A stretch of DNA of 64,000 nt, taken from assembly GCA_964464145.1 (NCBI GenBank), contig CAYXFB010000002.1, positions 38,636-102,635 on the forward strand. Reading direction: 5' to 3'. The DNA is from UBA5399 sp964464145 (GTDB lineage Bacteria; Bacillota; Clostridia; Christensenellales; Christensenellaceae). The translations under genes were made by a program, and so were the position numbers. Shown in pieces: positions 25,449 through 33,093 of this stretch (position 1 is the first letter of the stretch; each line of letters begins with the position of its first letter). The notes beneath the pieces were generated by a model. The model was not told the DNA's origin, made no database searches, and was given only the letters and a program-made list of their open reading frames with translations.

Positions 25449-25552
25449 ATACCAATTCCAAACGCGCTTCGCGCTGCTCTTGCGCAGAACGTGCCACGCC
25501 GCAGGCGCGGCGCTTCCGGATTAAAACAGATGTTTTAATTTGGAATTAGTAT
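25449..25552. repeat. Dispersed inverted-repeat element, copy B
   Basis: The ends ATACCAATTCCAAA and TTTGGAATTAGTAT are inverted copies with one mismatch. The inside is GC-rich and ends in a hairpin (ATTAAAAC/GTTTTAAT). It matches the ends and interior of copy A at 13790-13943, and lies between a terminator and a convergent gene. Confidence 0.7.
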
Positions 25553-25567
25553 TAATTCGCAAAAAAA

Positions 25568-25936
25568 CTATCTCTTGCCCTTTATCTCAAGCCAATATCC
25601 GTCCGGATCGTTTATGAAATACACGCGCATGGCCTCGTTGGTGTAGCAAACACAGCCCATTTCGGTGTGCAGCTTATAGGCCGCGTCATAGTCGTCCGTA
25701 GCGAGGCAGAGGTGAAATTCCTCGTCTCCAAGGTCATACTTGCCCTCTTTTTCCTTTAGCCAGGTCAGTTCCAGCGTGAAATTCGTCTTGCCGTCACCCA
25801 GATAAATTATGTGGTAGCTGCCGTCTTGCGCCTTCTTCTCTCGCACCGGCTTGAGACCGAGCGCCTTTTCGTAAAACGCAAGGCTGGCCTGCATATCGGT
25901 TACGTTGTAATTGTTGTGATCGAAAGTGAAATCCAT
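25568..25936 (-). CDS. gloA: Glyoxalase I-like VOC-family lyase
   Basis: A 122-residue protein of the vicinal oxygen chelate fold. Two beta-alpha-beta-beta modules are visible. The likely metal ligands are the N-terminal His (FDHNNYNV), Glu in FTLELTW, His in EEFHLCLATDD and Glu in DPDGYWLEIKG. Lactoylglutathione lyase-type proteins of this size detoxify methylglyoxal, which fits a polyol-fermenting cell. AAAGGAG precedes the start. Other VOC activities cannot be excluded. Confidence 0.82.
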   Translation of the reverse strand: MDFTFDHNNYNVTDMQASLAFYEKALGLKPVREKKAQDGSYHIIYLGDGKTNFTLELTWLKEKEGKYDLGDEEFHLCLATDDYDAAYKLHTEMGCVCYTNEAMRVYFINDPDGYWLEIKGKR

Positions 25937-26000
25937 TTTTTCTCCTTTGTTTTTAAAATATCATACGATAAAAATTATACAATACGCGGGCGGAATATGG

Positions 26001-26013
26001 TATACTCCAATTA
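26001..26013 (+). promoter_or_regulatory. Extended -10 promoter placed for a leaderless pseI transcript
   Basis: TGG-TATACT (-10 at 26001-26006) lies only six bases before the ATG at 26013. The predicted transcription start coincides with the start codon, and no ribosome site is seen. Confidence 0.45.
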
Positions 26014-27056
26014 TGAAACTACTGGAAAAAATACAAGCGGGAAAAGCATATTTTATAGCGGAAATGTCGGCAAACCACGCGGGCAGCCTGCAAAACGCGC
26101 TGGACATAGTGCGCGCCGCGGCAAACGCGGGCGCGGACTGCGTGAAGATACAAACCTACACGGCGGACACGATGACGCTTGACTGCGAAAACGAGTATTT
26201 CAAAATACACGGCGGGCTGTGGGACGGCTACAAGCTGTATGACCTTTATAGCGAAGCAATGACCCCTTGGGAATGGCACAAGCCCATAATGCGCGAAGCG
26301 CAGGAGGCGGGCATAGATTTTCTTTCCACGCCGTTTGACAAAAGCTCGGTGGATTTTTTGGGCGAATTAGGCGTGGGCGCGTATAAGATCGCCTCGTTCG
26401 AAATAACCGATATCCCGCTCCTGCGCTATGCGGCGCGGCGCGGCAAACCCATGCTTATATCAACGGGTATGGCGCGCGCTTCGGAGATCGCCGAGGCTGT
26501 GGAAACGGTGCGCACGGAGGGCAACCAAAACATTGTTCTGCTCAAATGCACAAGCGAGTACCCCGCCCGCGCGGAGGATATGAACCTTGCCACCATTCCC
26601 GATATGGCGGAGATTTTCGGCCTGCCCGTAGGGCTTTCCGATCATTCCATGGGCAGCGGCGCGGCGGTGGCCGCCTGCCTGCTGGGCGCGCGCGTGGTGG
26701 AAAAGCACTTTTGCCTGTCGCGCTCCATCAAAAATCCAGACAGCGAATTTTCTATGGAGCCTGACGAATTCGCGGCAATGGTGCGCGATGTGGGCACCGC
26801 GCTCCAAATGCTGGGCGGCACGGTGTACGGCGCTTCGGGCGAGGAGGCGGCCAGCCTGAAGTTCCGCCGTTCCATATTCGCGGCGCAAGATATTGAGGCC
26901 GGAGAGGAATTTTCGGAGGAAAACATACGCGTGGTGCGCCCGTCCGACGGCCTCGCGCCCAAGTATTATCCGCTGCTTGTGGGCACCAGATGCGCAAAGT
27001 TCATTTCGCGCGGTCAGCCGCTTTCGGAGGAACACCTTTGCATAAAACCGAAATAG
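26013..27056 (+). CDS. pseI: Pseudaminic acid synthase
   Basis: A 347-residue NeuB-family enzyme: a TIM barrel (residues 1-280) followed by an antifreeze-like SAF domain (about 290-347, RRSIFAAQDIEAGEEF). The ATG at 26013 gives the canonical N-terminus KLLEKIQAGKAYFIAEMSAN. The stretches SANHAGSLQNALDIV, GGLWDGYKLYDLY and PFDKSSVDFL are typical of PseI rather than sialic acid synthases. The enzyme condenses a 2,4-diacetamido-trideoxy-altrose with phosphoenolpyruvate to pseudaminic acid, used on flagella or surface polymers. It heads a three-gene cluster with pseH-like and pseG genes. Confidence 0.85.
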   Translation: MKLLEKIQAGKAYFIAEMSANHAGSLQNALDIVRAAANAGADCVKIQTYTADTMTLDCENEYFKIHGGLWDGYKLYDLYSEAMTPWEWHKPIMREAQEAGIDFLSTPFDKSSVDFLGELGVGAYKIASFEITDIPLLRYAARRGKPMLISTGMARASEIAEAVETVRTEGNQNIVLLKCTSEYPARAEDMNLATIPDMAEIFGLPVGLSDHSMGSGAAVAACLLGARVVEKHFCLSRSIKNPDSEFSMEPDEFAAMVRDVGTALQMLGGTVYGASGEEAASLKFRRSIFAAQDIEAGEEFSEENIRVVRPSDGLAPKYYPLLVGTRCAKFISRGQPLSEEHLCIKPK

Positions 27057-27529
27057 ACGGAAACATTGTTACGCTGCGGGAAATAACCGCCGCAGACGCG
27101 GAGCTTATAGTTTATTGGCGCAATCTGCCGCGCATACGTGAGCGGCTTTTTGACGCGCGACCCATAACGCTGCAAAGCCACCTGCGCTGGTTTGAGCAAA
27201 GCTATTCGCGGGACGAAACCCGCACAGATTATATTATAATAGAAAAGCGAAGCAACGCGGCGGCGGGCGTGGCGGGCATACGCACCTCAGCCGAGGGCGC
27301 GGAGCTTTCCTACATGATAGGCGAGCAGGAGATGACGGGTCGCGGGCTTGCCAAGGACGCCATACTCACGCTCCTAGGCTACGCAAAGGAGCTGGGCTGC
27401 GGCATGGCCACGGCGCGTATATTGGACGACAACGCCGCCTCCATAGGCCTTGTGCGTTCCCTCGGTTTCAAGCGGTTACGCGCCGCCGAAACGGAGCGCC
27501 CGGCTGGCGTTTACGGGGTGAAGCTATGA
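27038..27529 (+). CDS. pseH: GNAT acetyltransferase, PseH-like
   Basis: A 163-residue GNAT-fold protein. TTG at 27038 is the best start: GGAGG at 27026-27030 lies seven bases upstream, and the gene then overlaps pseI by 19 bases. Typical parts are ITAADAELIVYWRNLP and SHLRWFEQSYSRD near the N-terminus, the acetyl-CoA region EQEMTGRGLAKDAI and the C-terminal NAASIGLVRSLGFKR. PseH acetylates the 4-amino group of the altrose intermediate using acetyl-CoA. The call relies largely on its position between pseI and pseG. Confidence 0.75.
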   Translation: MHKTEIDGNIVTLREITAADAELIVYWRNLPRIRERLFDARPITLQSHLRWFEQSYSRDETRTDYIIIEKRSNAAAGVAGIRTSAEGAELSYMIGEQEMTGRGLAKDAILTLLGYAKELGCGMATARILDDNAASIGLVRSLGFKRLRAAETERPAGVYGVKL

Positions 27530-28524
27530 TAGGAATAAGGGTGGACGGCAATGCGAGGCTGGGCACCGGTCACATAATGCGCTGCCTGTCGATCGCGTCA
27601 CAGCTTAGCGCGGCGGGCAGCCCGCCCGTTTTTTTCTGCGCGGAGCACAGCCAGCGCGTGGCGGATGCGGGCTACAAATGCGTGACGCTGGGCGGCCAAT
27701 ACAACAATGTTGCGAACGAGCATATACTGCCCGTTTTACGCAAACACGGCATAGATACACTGCTGGTGGACTCGTACTACACCGATATAGCCTATTTTGA
27801 GCGGCTCAACGGCATAAACCGCGCCGTGCTGTTTGATATGGGCGAGAGCGGTATACCCTGCGAGCTTCTAATAGACTACAATATAAACTGCGGCGATTTC
27901 GCCTTCCCCCGCGCAAAAAAAACGCTACTGGGGCCTCTTTACGCGCCGCTCCGCGCAGAGTTTGGCGGAGCTTTTTCGCGCGACTGCTCCCGCGCACGCA
28001 TCGTGCTTTTCACGGCGGGCGGTTCCGATCCGGCGGGCATAACGGCGCGCGCAATAGAATTTTTCGCCACGCGGCGCTGGTTTTCGGATGTGGAACTGCA
28101 CGTGGTGGTGGGCGGCATGAACGCGGCGGCGGAACAGATAAAGGAAACTGCCTCGCGCTTTTCAAATATAGTGATCTGCGAAAACATCTCCAACATGGCG
28201 GAGCTTATGCGCGGCAGCGATATAGCGCTGTGCGCGGGCGGCACAACGCTGTACGAGATCTGCGCCTGCGCCCTGCCCTGCGTGGCCTTCAGCATCGCGG
28301 GCAATCAGGACGACATGATAGCCGGAATGGAAGGCGCCGGCGTTATGCTTTCCGCCGGTGTATACCGCGTGAACGAGCAGGCCTGCCTGGAGCGCATGGC
28401 GAAGGAAACCGAACGCCTCCTCTCAAACGGCGCACTGCGCGAGGAGCTTTCCCTAGCCGCGCACAAGCTGGTGGACGGGCGGGGCGCGGCACTCATAGCG
28501 CGCGAAATACTTTCGCTGGCCTAG
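27526..28524 (+). CDS. pseG: UDP-2,4-diacetamido-2,4,6-trideoxy-beta-L-altropyranose hydrolase
   Basis: A 332-residue GT-B fold nucleotide-sugar hydrolase. The N-terminal signature IRVDGNARLGTGHIMRCLSIA contains the catalytic histidine in GTGHIMR. The C-terminal half has SNMAELMRGSDIALCAGGTTLYE, the UDP-binding region. PseG removes UDP from the diacetamido sugar just before the PseI step. Its start overlaps the pseH stop (ATGA). PseB, PseC and PseF are not in this window, so the pathway must be completed elsewhere. Confidence 0.88.
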   Translation: MIGIRVDGNARLGTGHIMRCLSIASQLSAAGSPPVFFCAEHSQRVADAGYKCVTLGGQYNNVANEHILPVLRKHGIDTLLVDSYYTDIAYFERLNGINRAVLFDMGESGIPCELLIDYNINCGDFAFPRAKKTLLGPLYAPLRAEFGGAFSRDCSRARIVLFTAGGSDPAGITARAIEFFATRRWFSDVELHVVVGGMNAAAEQIKETASRFSNIVICENISNMAELMRGSDIALCAGGTTLYEICACALPCVAFSIAGNQDDMIAGMEGAGVMLSAGVYRVNEQACLERMAKETERLLSNGALREELSLAAHKLVDGRGAALIAREILSLA

Positions 28525-28631
28525 GCGCAAACGATAAATGTATATACACCATTGATACGGAAACACATCTTTATTGTGGTTCTGATACGTTTCGTGTTTC
28601 CCTTCCGCACCTTCTCCGCACTATGTGTTCA

Positions 28632-30104
28632 TCACATTTCAACGATCTCCGTAGCCACACCGCGCTCAAACGCCGCATCGTGCTCCACAAAAAGCATTGT
28701 GGGGCTGGATTCCGTTATTGCCCGCTCTATCTGCATACGCGATATGATATCCACGTAATTTAGCGGCTCGTCCCAAATGTACAGATGCGCGCGCTGGCAC
28801 AGGCTGCGCGCCAGCAGCACCTTTTTGCGCTGCCCCTCACTGAACTCGCGCATGTCCTTTTCGAATTGTGTGCGCGCGAAATCCAGCTTACGCAGTAAGG
28901 CCAAAAAGAGGCTCAGCTCCACGCCGCATTGGCGCGCGTATTCGGTCAGGCTTCCCGCCAGCGCGGAGGAATCCTGCGGAACGTAGGAAACTATCAAGCC
29001 GCTCCCCAGCCTGCACAGTCCGCTTTGCGGAACTATTTCACCCGCAAATAGCGCCAGCGCCGTACTCTTTCCGCAGCCGTTCTTGCCATGCAGCGCCACG
29101 CGCCCGCCCCGGCGCAGCAGCAATGAAAATCCCTCCAACACGCTTTTTTCGCCGTAGGCGACGCAAGCATCCTTCGCCTCGGCCAAAACCTCCGAATGGT
29201 AGCTTAGCGGCTGAAAGAAAAGCTCGTCCGCCTGCTCAATATTTTTCAGCAAGCGGGATTTTTCCACCACGGCTTGCTCTCTGCGCCGCTCTGTCGTTTT
29301 GCTGCGCTTCATCATTTTGGCGGCCATGCGCCCGATGTGCCCTCTGTCCGGCCTCAGACCCGCCACTCGCTGGCCGTGCTTGGTTTTTTCCACCTTGTCG
29401 GACCAGTCGGCGGACTGCCGCGCCGCCTTCTCCAGCCGCGTTATATCACCGCGCAAACGTTCGTTTTCGGCCAGCTCGAAATTGTCTTGCCGGGCACGGT
29501 TTTCCTGCCAACTGCTGAAATTTCCTCGTTGCAGCTCTATATCGGCGCGGTTTATGGAAAGCACATGATCCACGCAGCCGTCCAGCAGCTCACGATCGTG
29601 GGACACCAGTATGAAGCCGCGCTTGGAGCGAAGATAGCTCGCCAGCACGGCGCGGGCGTGCATATCCAAATGATTTGTGGGCTCATCTATAAGCAAAAAA
29701 TTTCCCTCGCGCAAAAACAGCGCGGCCAGCTGAGCCTTGGTGCGCTCCCCGCCCGAAAGCGTACAAAACGGGCGATACATAACATCCTCGTCCACCTCAA
29801 GCAGGAAAAGCTCCCGCCGCAACCGCCATTCCTCACCGCCCAGCCGCAGCGCGAAATCCAGCGGAGTTTCGTTCCGCGCGTCCACATCGTAGGGGAAATA
29901 TTCAAACTCCACGGGCGAGCTTACGCTGCCGTGGCTGTCAAGTTCGCCCGAAAGCAGCCTTAAAAAGGTGGTTTTGCCCCGTCCGTTGCGCCCGATGAAG
30001 CCCAGCTTCCAATTGCTGTCTATATTCAGCGAAACATCCTCAAAAATATTATCATAGCTGCCCTCATAGCAAAAGGTCAGCGAATTTACACTTATAATAG
30101 CCAT
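28632..30104 (-). CDS. ABC-F ATPase, Lsa/Vga-type ribosome protection family
   Basis: A 490-residue soluble protein with two ABC domains and no membrane segment. The start is the ATG ending 30104 with GGAGGTG just upstream. Domain 1: GRNGRGKTTFLRLL, LSGGERTKAQLAALFL, FLLIDEPTNHLD. A charged linker follows (about 185-280, with KMMKRSKTTERRREQ). Domain 2: GKNGCGKSTALALF, FSEGQRKKVLLARSL, LYIWDEPLNYVDI. The WDEPLNY motif and the length match the Lsa/Vga/VmlR group, which displaces lincosamides, streptogramin A or pleuromutilins from the ribosome. The leader upstream carries an attenuator of the kind that controls such genes. The actual drug range is unknown. Confidence 0.85.
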   Translation of the reverse strand: MAIISVNSLTFCYEGSYDNIFEDVSLNIDSNWKLGFIGRNGRGKTTFLRLLSGELDSHGSVSSPVEFEYFPYDVDARNETPLDFALRLGGEEWRLRRELFLLEVDEDVMYRPFCTLSGGERTKAQLAALFLREGNFLLIDEPTNHLDMHARAVLASYLRSKRGFILVSHDRELLDGCVDHVLSINRADIELQRGNFSSWQENRARQDNFELAENERLRGDITRLEKAARQSADWSDKVEKTKHGQRVAGLRPDRGHIGRMAAKMMKRSKTTERRREQAVVEKSRLLKNIEQADELFFQPLSYHSEVLAEAKDACVAYGEKSVLEGFSLLLRRGGRVALHGKNGCGKSTALALFAGEIVPQSGLCRLGSGLIVSYVPQDSSALAGSLTEYARQCGVELSLFLALLRKLDFARTQFEKDMREFSEGQRKKVLLARSLCQRAHLYIWDEPLNYVDIISRMQIERAITESSPTMLFVEHDAAFERGVATEIVEM

Positions 30105-30117
30105 ATATGCACCTCCG

Positions 30118-30150
30118 AAAAAAAATAGAGACTGCGGGAAAAAACCGCAG
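30118..30150 (-). terminator. Attenuator terminator in the ABC-F leader
   Basis: On the minus strand, CTGCGG (30150-30145) and CCGCAG (30137-30132) form a stem, followed by a pyrimidine stretch and T8 (30125-30118), immediately before the ribosome site. Its 3' arm can pair instead with an upstream segment (30203-30213). Confidence 0.75.
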
Positions 30151-30202
30151 CCCCTAAACATCCGGAAGCTATATATCGCCCTATGGCAACGAATTCAGCA
30201 AA

Positions 30203-30213
30203 TTTTTCCCGCA
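30203..30213 (-). promoter_or_regulatory. Anti-terminator segment of the ABC-F leader
   Basis: Read on the minus strand, this TGCGGGAAAAA segment is complementary over 11 bases to TTTTTCCCGCA in the terminator (30133-30143). Pairing of the two would destroy the terminator. Confidence 0.65.
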
Positions 30214-30231
30214 AACAGCCGCGCAAAGCAA

Positions 30232-30246
30232 GGGGCGTCGCGCCCC
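30232..30246 (-). promoter_or_regulatory. GC-rich leader hairpin upstream of the attenuator
   Basis: GGGGCG and CGCCCC with a three-base loop lie between the leader peptide and the anti-terminator. A stalled ribosome on the leader peptide would affect this folding. Confidence 0.55.
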
Positions 30247-30268
30247 GCTCATTGTGGCGATTAAGATG

Positions 30269-30289
30269 TTAGCAAGAAAAATTACGCAT
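30269..30289 (-). CDS. Six-codon leader peptide MRNFSC of the ABC-F attenuator
   Basis: ATG at 30289 follows a strong ribosome site (GGAGAGG, 30300-30294) and the frame stops after six codons (Met-Arg-Asn-Phe-Ser-Cys). The short frame, strong site and position between promoter and terminator are what is expected for an antibiotic-sensing leader peptide. No protein product is expected to function by itself. Confidence 0.6.
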   Translation of the reverse strand: MRNFSC

Positions 30290-30347
30290 TCGTCCTCTCC
30301 ATTCGTATTCTTATTTTTAGCGAAGCTCACGCCCGCTTATTGCATTG

Positions 30348-30376
30348 ATTCTATCACGGCGCACCTCCGTGGTCAA
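30348..30376 (-). promoter_or_regulatory. Promoter of the ABC-F leader transcript
   Basis: TTGACC (30371-30376), a 17-base spacer and TAGAAT (30348-30353), read on the minus strand. The resulting leader is about 235 bases long. Confidence 0.75.
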
Positions 30377-30445
30377 GCGGCATTTCACTCCGTTTTAACG
30401 AAACAGTGTGATCGGCACCGCGCGCACGCTTTGTTGTATATGCAC

Positions 30446-31537
30446 CTATTCGCCGCATCTCAGCCTCAAAAATGCCAACACGCGCTCCAGCACGGCGTCT
30501 CTGTTGCTTTCCGTGAGCTCCAGCACCAGCGTATCTCCGCGCTCCGCGATTGCCGAAAGCCAGCAATCCCCCGCCGCCTTGAGTGTGCCCAGCACCGGCT
30601 TTTTGCCATCCAGGCAGCGGAAAACCTCCGTCTTGAAAGCTTCCTGCCCGGCTTCCAGCGTGCCCAGCTCGTCCATGAAAATGAGCGGCGCACCGTCCTC
30701 CCGCGCCGCCGCGAGGTAGCCCGCGCCAAACATGCCGAATATCTCGGCCACGGGAACGCACCTTCCCTCGCCCGTTTTTACGGATATGGGCTTGTCGTTC
30801 TCCGCGTCGCGCACCTTTGCGGATAGCGCGTGTATGTAGTGTCCGGCCACGCGCCCGTTAATGCAGTACTCCCGCGTTATAAAGCCGGTGGGTACCGCGT
30901 CCGTGCAGCCGAGAGCGTATTCGAGCAGCGTGGATTTTCCCGCGTCCCTGCTTCCCGTAACGAAAAGGTTTTTCACCCCGCTAAGCCTGGCCGCATCCTC
31001 CGCGCTGTCCACATCCTCCAGCTCCAGCGCGCTTTGCACCGGGTGCAGCACCAATTTATCAGCGTGACGGGCTATCACCACAGCTCCGCTCTCCCCCTCG
31101 CCAAGGCTCTTCAGCTCGCCAAACTGCTCCGCCGGAAATATAACCGGGTTACCACGCCGCCCCCCGCTTGAAAGCGCCGCTATCTCGCCCGCGTACCGCC
31201 TCAGCATGGCCGCCACGGACGCGCCGCTTATGTAGGGCTGGTCGCACACGCAAAACAGGCAGGCGTCCATGCCCTCCATCCGCTCCAAGCCCAGCTTTAT
31301 GGTGTAGCGCACACCCGCTTCCGGCGCGTCGTTGAAGACCACGGCATAGCCGCGCGCCTCCGCCATATCGCCCACCTCGGGGTATGCCGTCACCACCACG
31401 GCGCGCGCGAACAGCTCTGGCGGCAGCGCGTCCATGGTGTTTTCTATGAGCGTTTTGCCAAAAAAACTTGTCAGCAATTTGTTCGAGCCGAAGCGCTCCG
31501 AAAGCCCGGAGGCCAGCATAACGCAGCCAATTTTCAT
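30446..31537 (-). CDS. Fusion of MocA-type molybdopterin nucleotidyltransferase and THEP1-like NTPase
   Basis: A 363-residue two-domain protein. Residues 1-190 are an NTP-transferase of the MobA/MocA kind (MLASGLSERFGSNKLL with the glycine-rich start, then CVCDQPYISGASVAAML and GGRRGNPVIFP). MocA makes molybdopterin cytosine dinucleotide for xanthine-dehydrogenase-type enzymes. Residues 190-363 are a P-loop domain (FVTGSRDAGKSTLLEYAL, PTGFITREY, PLIFMDELGTLEAG) resembling the nucleoside-triphosphatase THEP1 family. It lies one base after the hydantoinase gene and opposite the xanthine dehydrogenase genes, which supports a role in maturing that enzyme. The task of the NTPase half is unknown. 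Confidence 0.8.
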   Translation of the reverse strand: MKIGCVMLASGLSERFGSNKLLTSFFGKTLIENTMDALPPELFARAVVVTAYPEVGDMAEARGYAVVFNDAPEAGVRYTIKLGLERMEGMDACLFCVCDQPYISGASVAAMLRRYAGEIAALSSGGRRGNPVIFPAEQFGELKSLGEGESGAVVIARHADKLVLHPVQSALELEDVDSAEDAARLSGVKNLFVTGSRDAGKSTLLEYALGCTDAVPTGFITREYCINGRVAGHYIHALSAKVRDAENDKPISVKTGEGRCVPVAEIFGMFGAGYLAAAREDGAPLIFMDELGTLEAGQEAFKTEVFRCLDGKKPVLGTLKAAGDCWLSAIAERGDTLVLELTESNRDAVLERVLAFLRLRCGE

Positions 31538-31538
31538 A

Positions 31539-32915
31539 TTACCTCCAAAAACGGCAAGCTCCGCGCTTCACGTAGCGTCCGCCGTTTTGCAGCAGAATTT
31601 GTCCGTCACGCGCGGCAGGCTGGCCGCGAAGCAGCACCAGACCCGCCCGCCCGCGAATCTCAAAGCCCTCAAAGGGTGTGAAATCGCACCTTGAATGCTG
31701 CGTTTCCGCACTCACGTTACCTTTATATTCTCTGTCCCAGATCACAATATCCGCGTCCGCGCCCTCCACAAGCGCACCCTTGTATGGGTACATCCCAAAG
31801 AGTTTTGCCGGATTTTCCGCCAACAGACGGCACATACCCTCCTCGGTGATTCGCCCCGCCTTAACGCCGTATGTATACATAAGCTGCGGGCGAAGCTCCA
31901 CGCCGGGCGCGCCGTTTGGTATCTTGGAAAAATCATTCCGCCCCAGCAGCTTATCCGCCCACATGAAGGGACAGTGATCCGTGCCTACGGTATCCACCTC
32001 GCCCGACTCCACAGCTCCCCAAAGCGCCGCTTGATCCTCTTTTTTGCGTAGCGGCGGAGACATTACGTATTTTGCACCCTCAAAGTTTGGTTGCATATAC
32101 ACCGAATCTTCAAGCAGCAGATATTGCGGGCAGGTCTCCACATACACACGGTTTCCCGCACCTCTCGCTCGCCTTACCACCTCAAGACCGGCTTCGCTGC
32201 TGAGGTGCACAATATTCACCGGACAGTCGGCCAGCTCCGCTATAGTTATGTAGCGGTTTATGGCCTCCGCCTCCACGCTTGCCGGGCGGGATAGCGGATG
32301 CGCGGCCGTAGTGGTGTTGCCCTCGCGCAGTTGTTTTTTTATGAGTTCGTTCACCAGATCGCCGTTCTCACAGTGCATGCCCACAATGCCGCCCTGCTTT
32401 CTAACCTCGCACAGCACCTCATAGGCTTGAGCGTCCGTCACGCGCAGCGCGTCATAGGCCATGTATAGCTTGTAGGAGGTTACACCCTGCGCGGGCATTT
32501 GCGCTAATTCGCGCTTCACATCCTCGTTCCAGTCGGTTATTGCCATGTGGAAGCCATAGTCGCAGCCGCTCTTGCCATCGGCCAGCGCGTGCCAGTTTTG
32601 CAGCGCCTGATCCAGCGTTTCGCCCTTTGACTGCGTAGCGAAATCCAGCACGGTGGTGGTACCGCCCGCAAGCGCCGCGTGCGTGCCGCTTGCGAAATCG
32701 TCCGCCGTGTGTGCCGCGGCGGTATCCATATCTAGGTGGGTGTGCGGGTCTATAAAGCCGGGAAAAACGTTGCTGCCCGCCGCGTCTATTATCTCCGCGT
32801 CCGGCGCGCTTATGTCTCGATCTATGCGTTCTATTTTTCCGTCCATAATAAGCATATCGGCCTCAAATGTGCCCTCTCCCGAAACCAGCCTGCCGTTTTT
32901 TACTATACGCTTCAT
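31539..32915 (-). CDS. Dihydropyrimidinase / hydantoinase
   Basis: A 458-residue cyclic amidohydrolase. The metal site is visible: HxH in FIDPHTHLDMD, the carboxylated lysine in TSYKLYMAYD, histidines in GMHCENG and NIVHLSSEAG, and aspartate in VGTDHCPFMW. Members open dihydropyrimidine or hydantoin rings. Homologues (YgeZ/HyuA) occur in anaerobic purine-degradation clusters together with xanthine dehydrogenase-type enzymes, which matches the divergent neighbours here. The ribosome site is a plain G-rich stretch. The downstream MocA fusion is translationally coupled. Confidence 0.88.
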   Translation of the reverse strand: MKRIVKNGRLVSGEGTFEADMLIMDGKIERIDRDISAPDAEIIDAAGSNVFPGFIDPHTHLDMDTAAAHTADDFASGTHAALAGGTTTVLDFATQSKGETLDQALQNWHALADGKSGCDYGFHMAITDWNEDVKRELAQMPAQGVTSYKLYMAYDALRVTDAQAYEVLCEVRKQGGIVGMHCENGDLVNELIKKQLREGNTTTAAHPLSRPASVEAEAINRYITIAELADCPVNIVHLSSEAGLEVVRRARGAGNRVYVETCPQYLLLEDSVYMQPNFEGAKYVMSPPLRKKEDQAALWGAVESGEVDTVGTDHCPFMWADKLLGRNDFSKIPNGAPGVELRPQLMYTYGVKAGRITEEGMCRLLAENPAKLFGMYPYKGALVEGADADIVIWDREYKGNVSAETQHSRCDFTPFEGFEIRGRAGLVLLRGQPAARDGQILLQNGGRYVKRGACRFWR

Positions 32916-32999
32916 GCGCCCGCCCCCCGCTATTATTTTTTCATTGGGATATGTACCTTTATTTTAACATTTGCGGCGTACATAAGCAAACCTCCGCCA

Positions 33000-33028
33000 T
33001 TGTTATGCGGCGTGAAAATTGTTATAAT
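33000..33028 (+). promoter_or_regulatory. Promoter of the molybdenum hydroxylase operon
   Basis: TTGTTA (33000-33005), a 17-base spacer and TATAAT (33023-33028). Just downstream, CAAAG-CAG-CTTTG forms a small palindrome that could be an operator. Confidence 0.7.
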
Positions 33029-33093
33029 ATATTCAAATCAAAGCAGCTTTGTTACTCATTTGATTTCGGCATAAACCGGAGGTGGTTTTCAAT

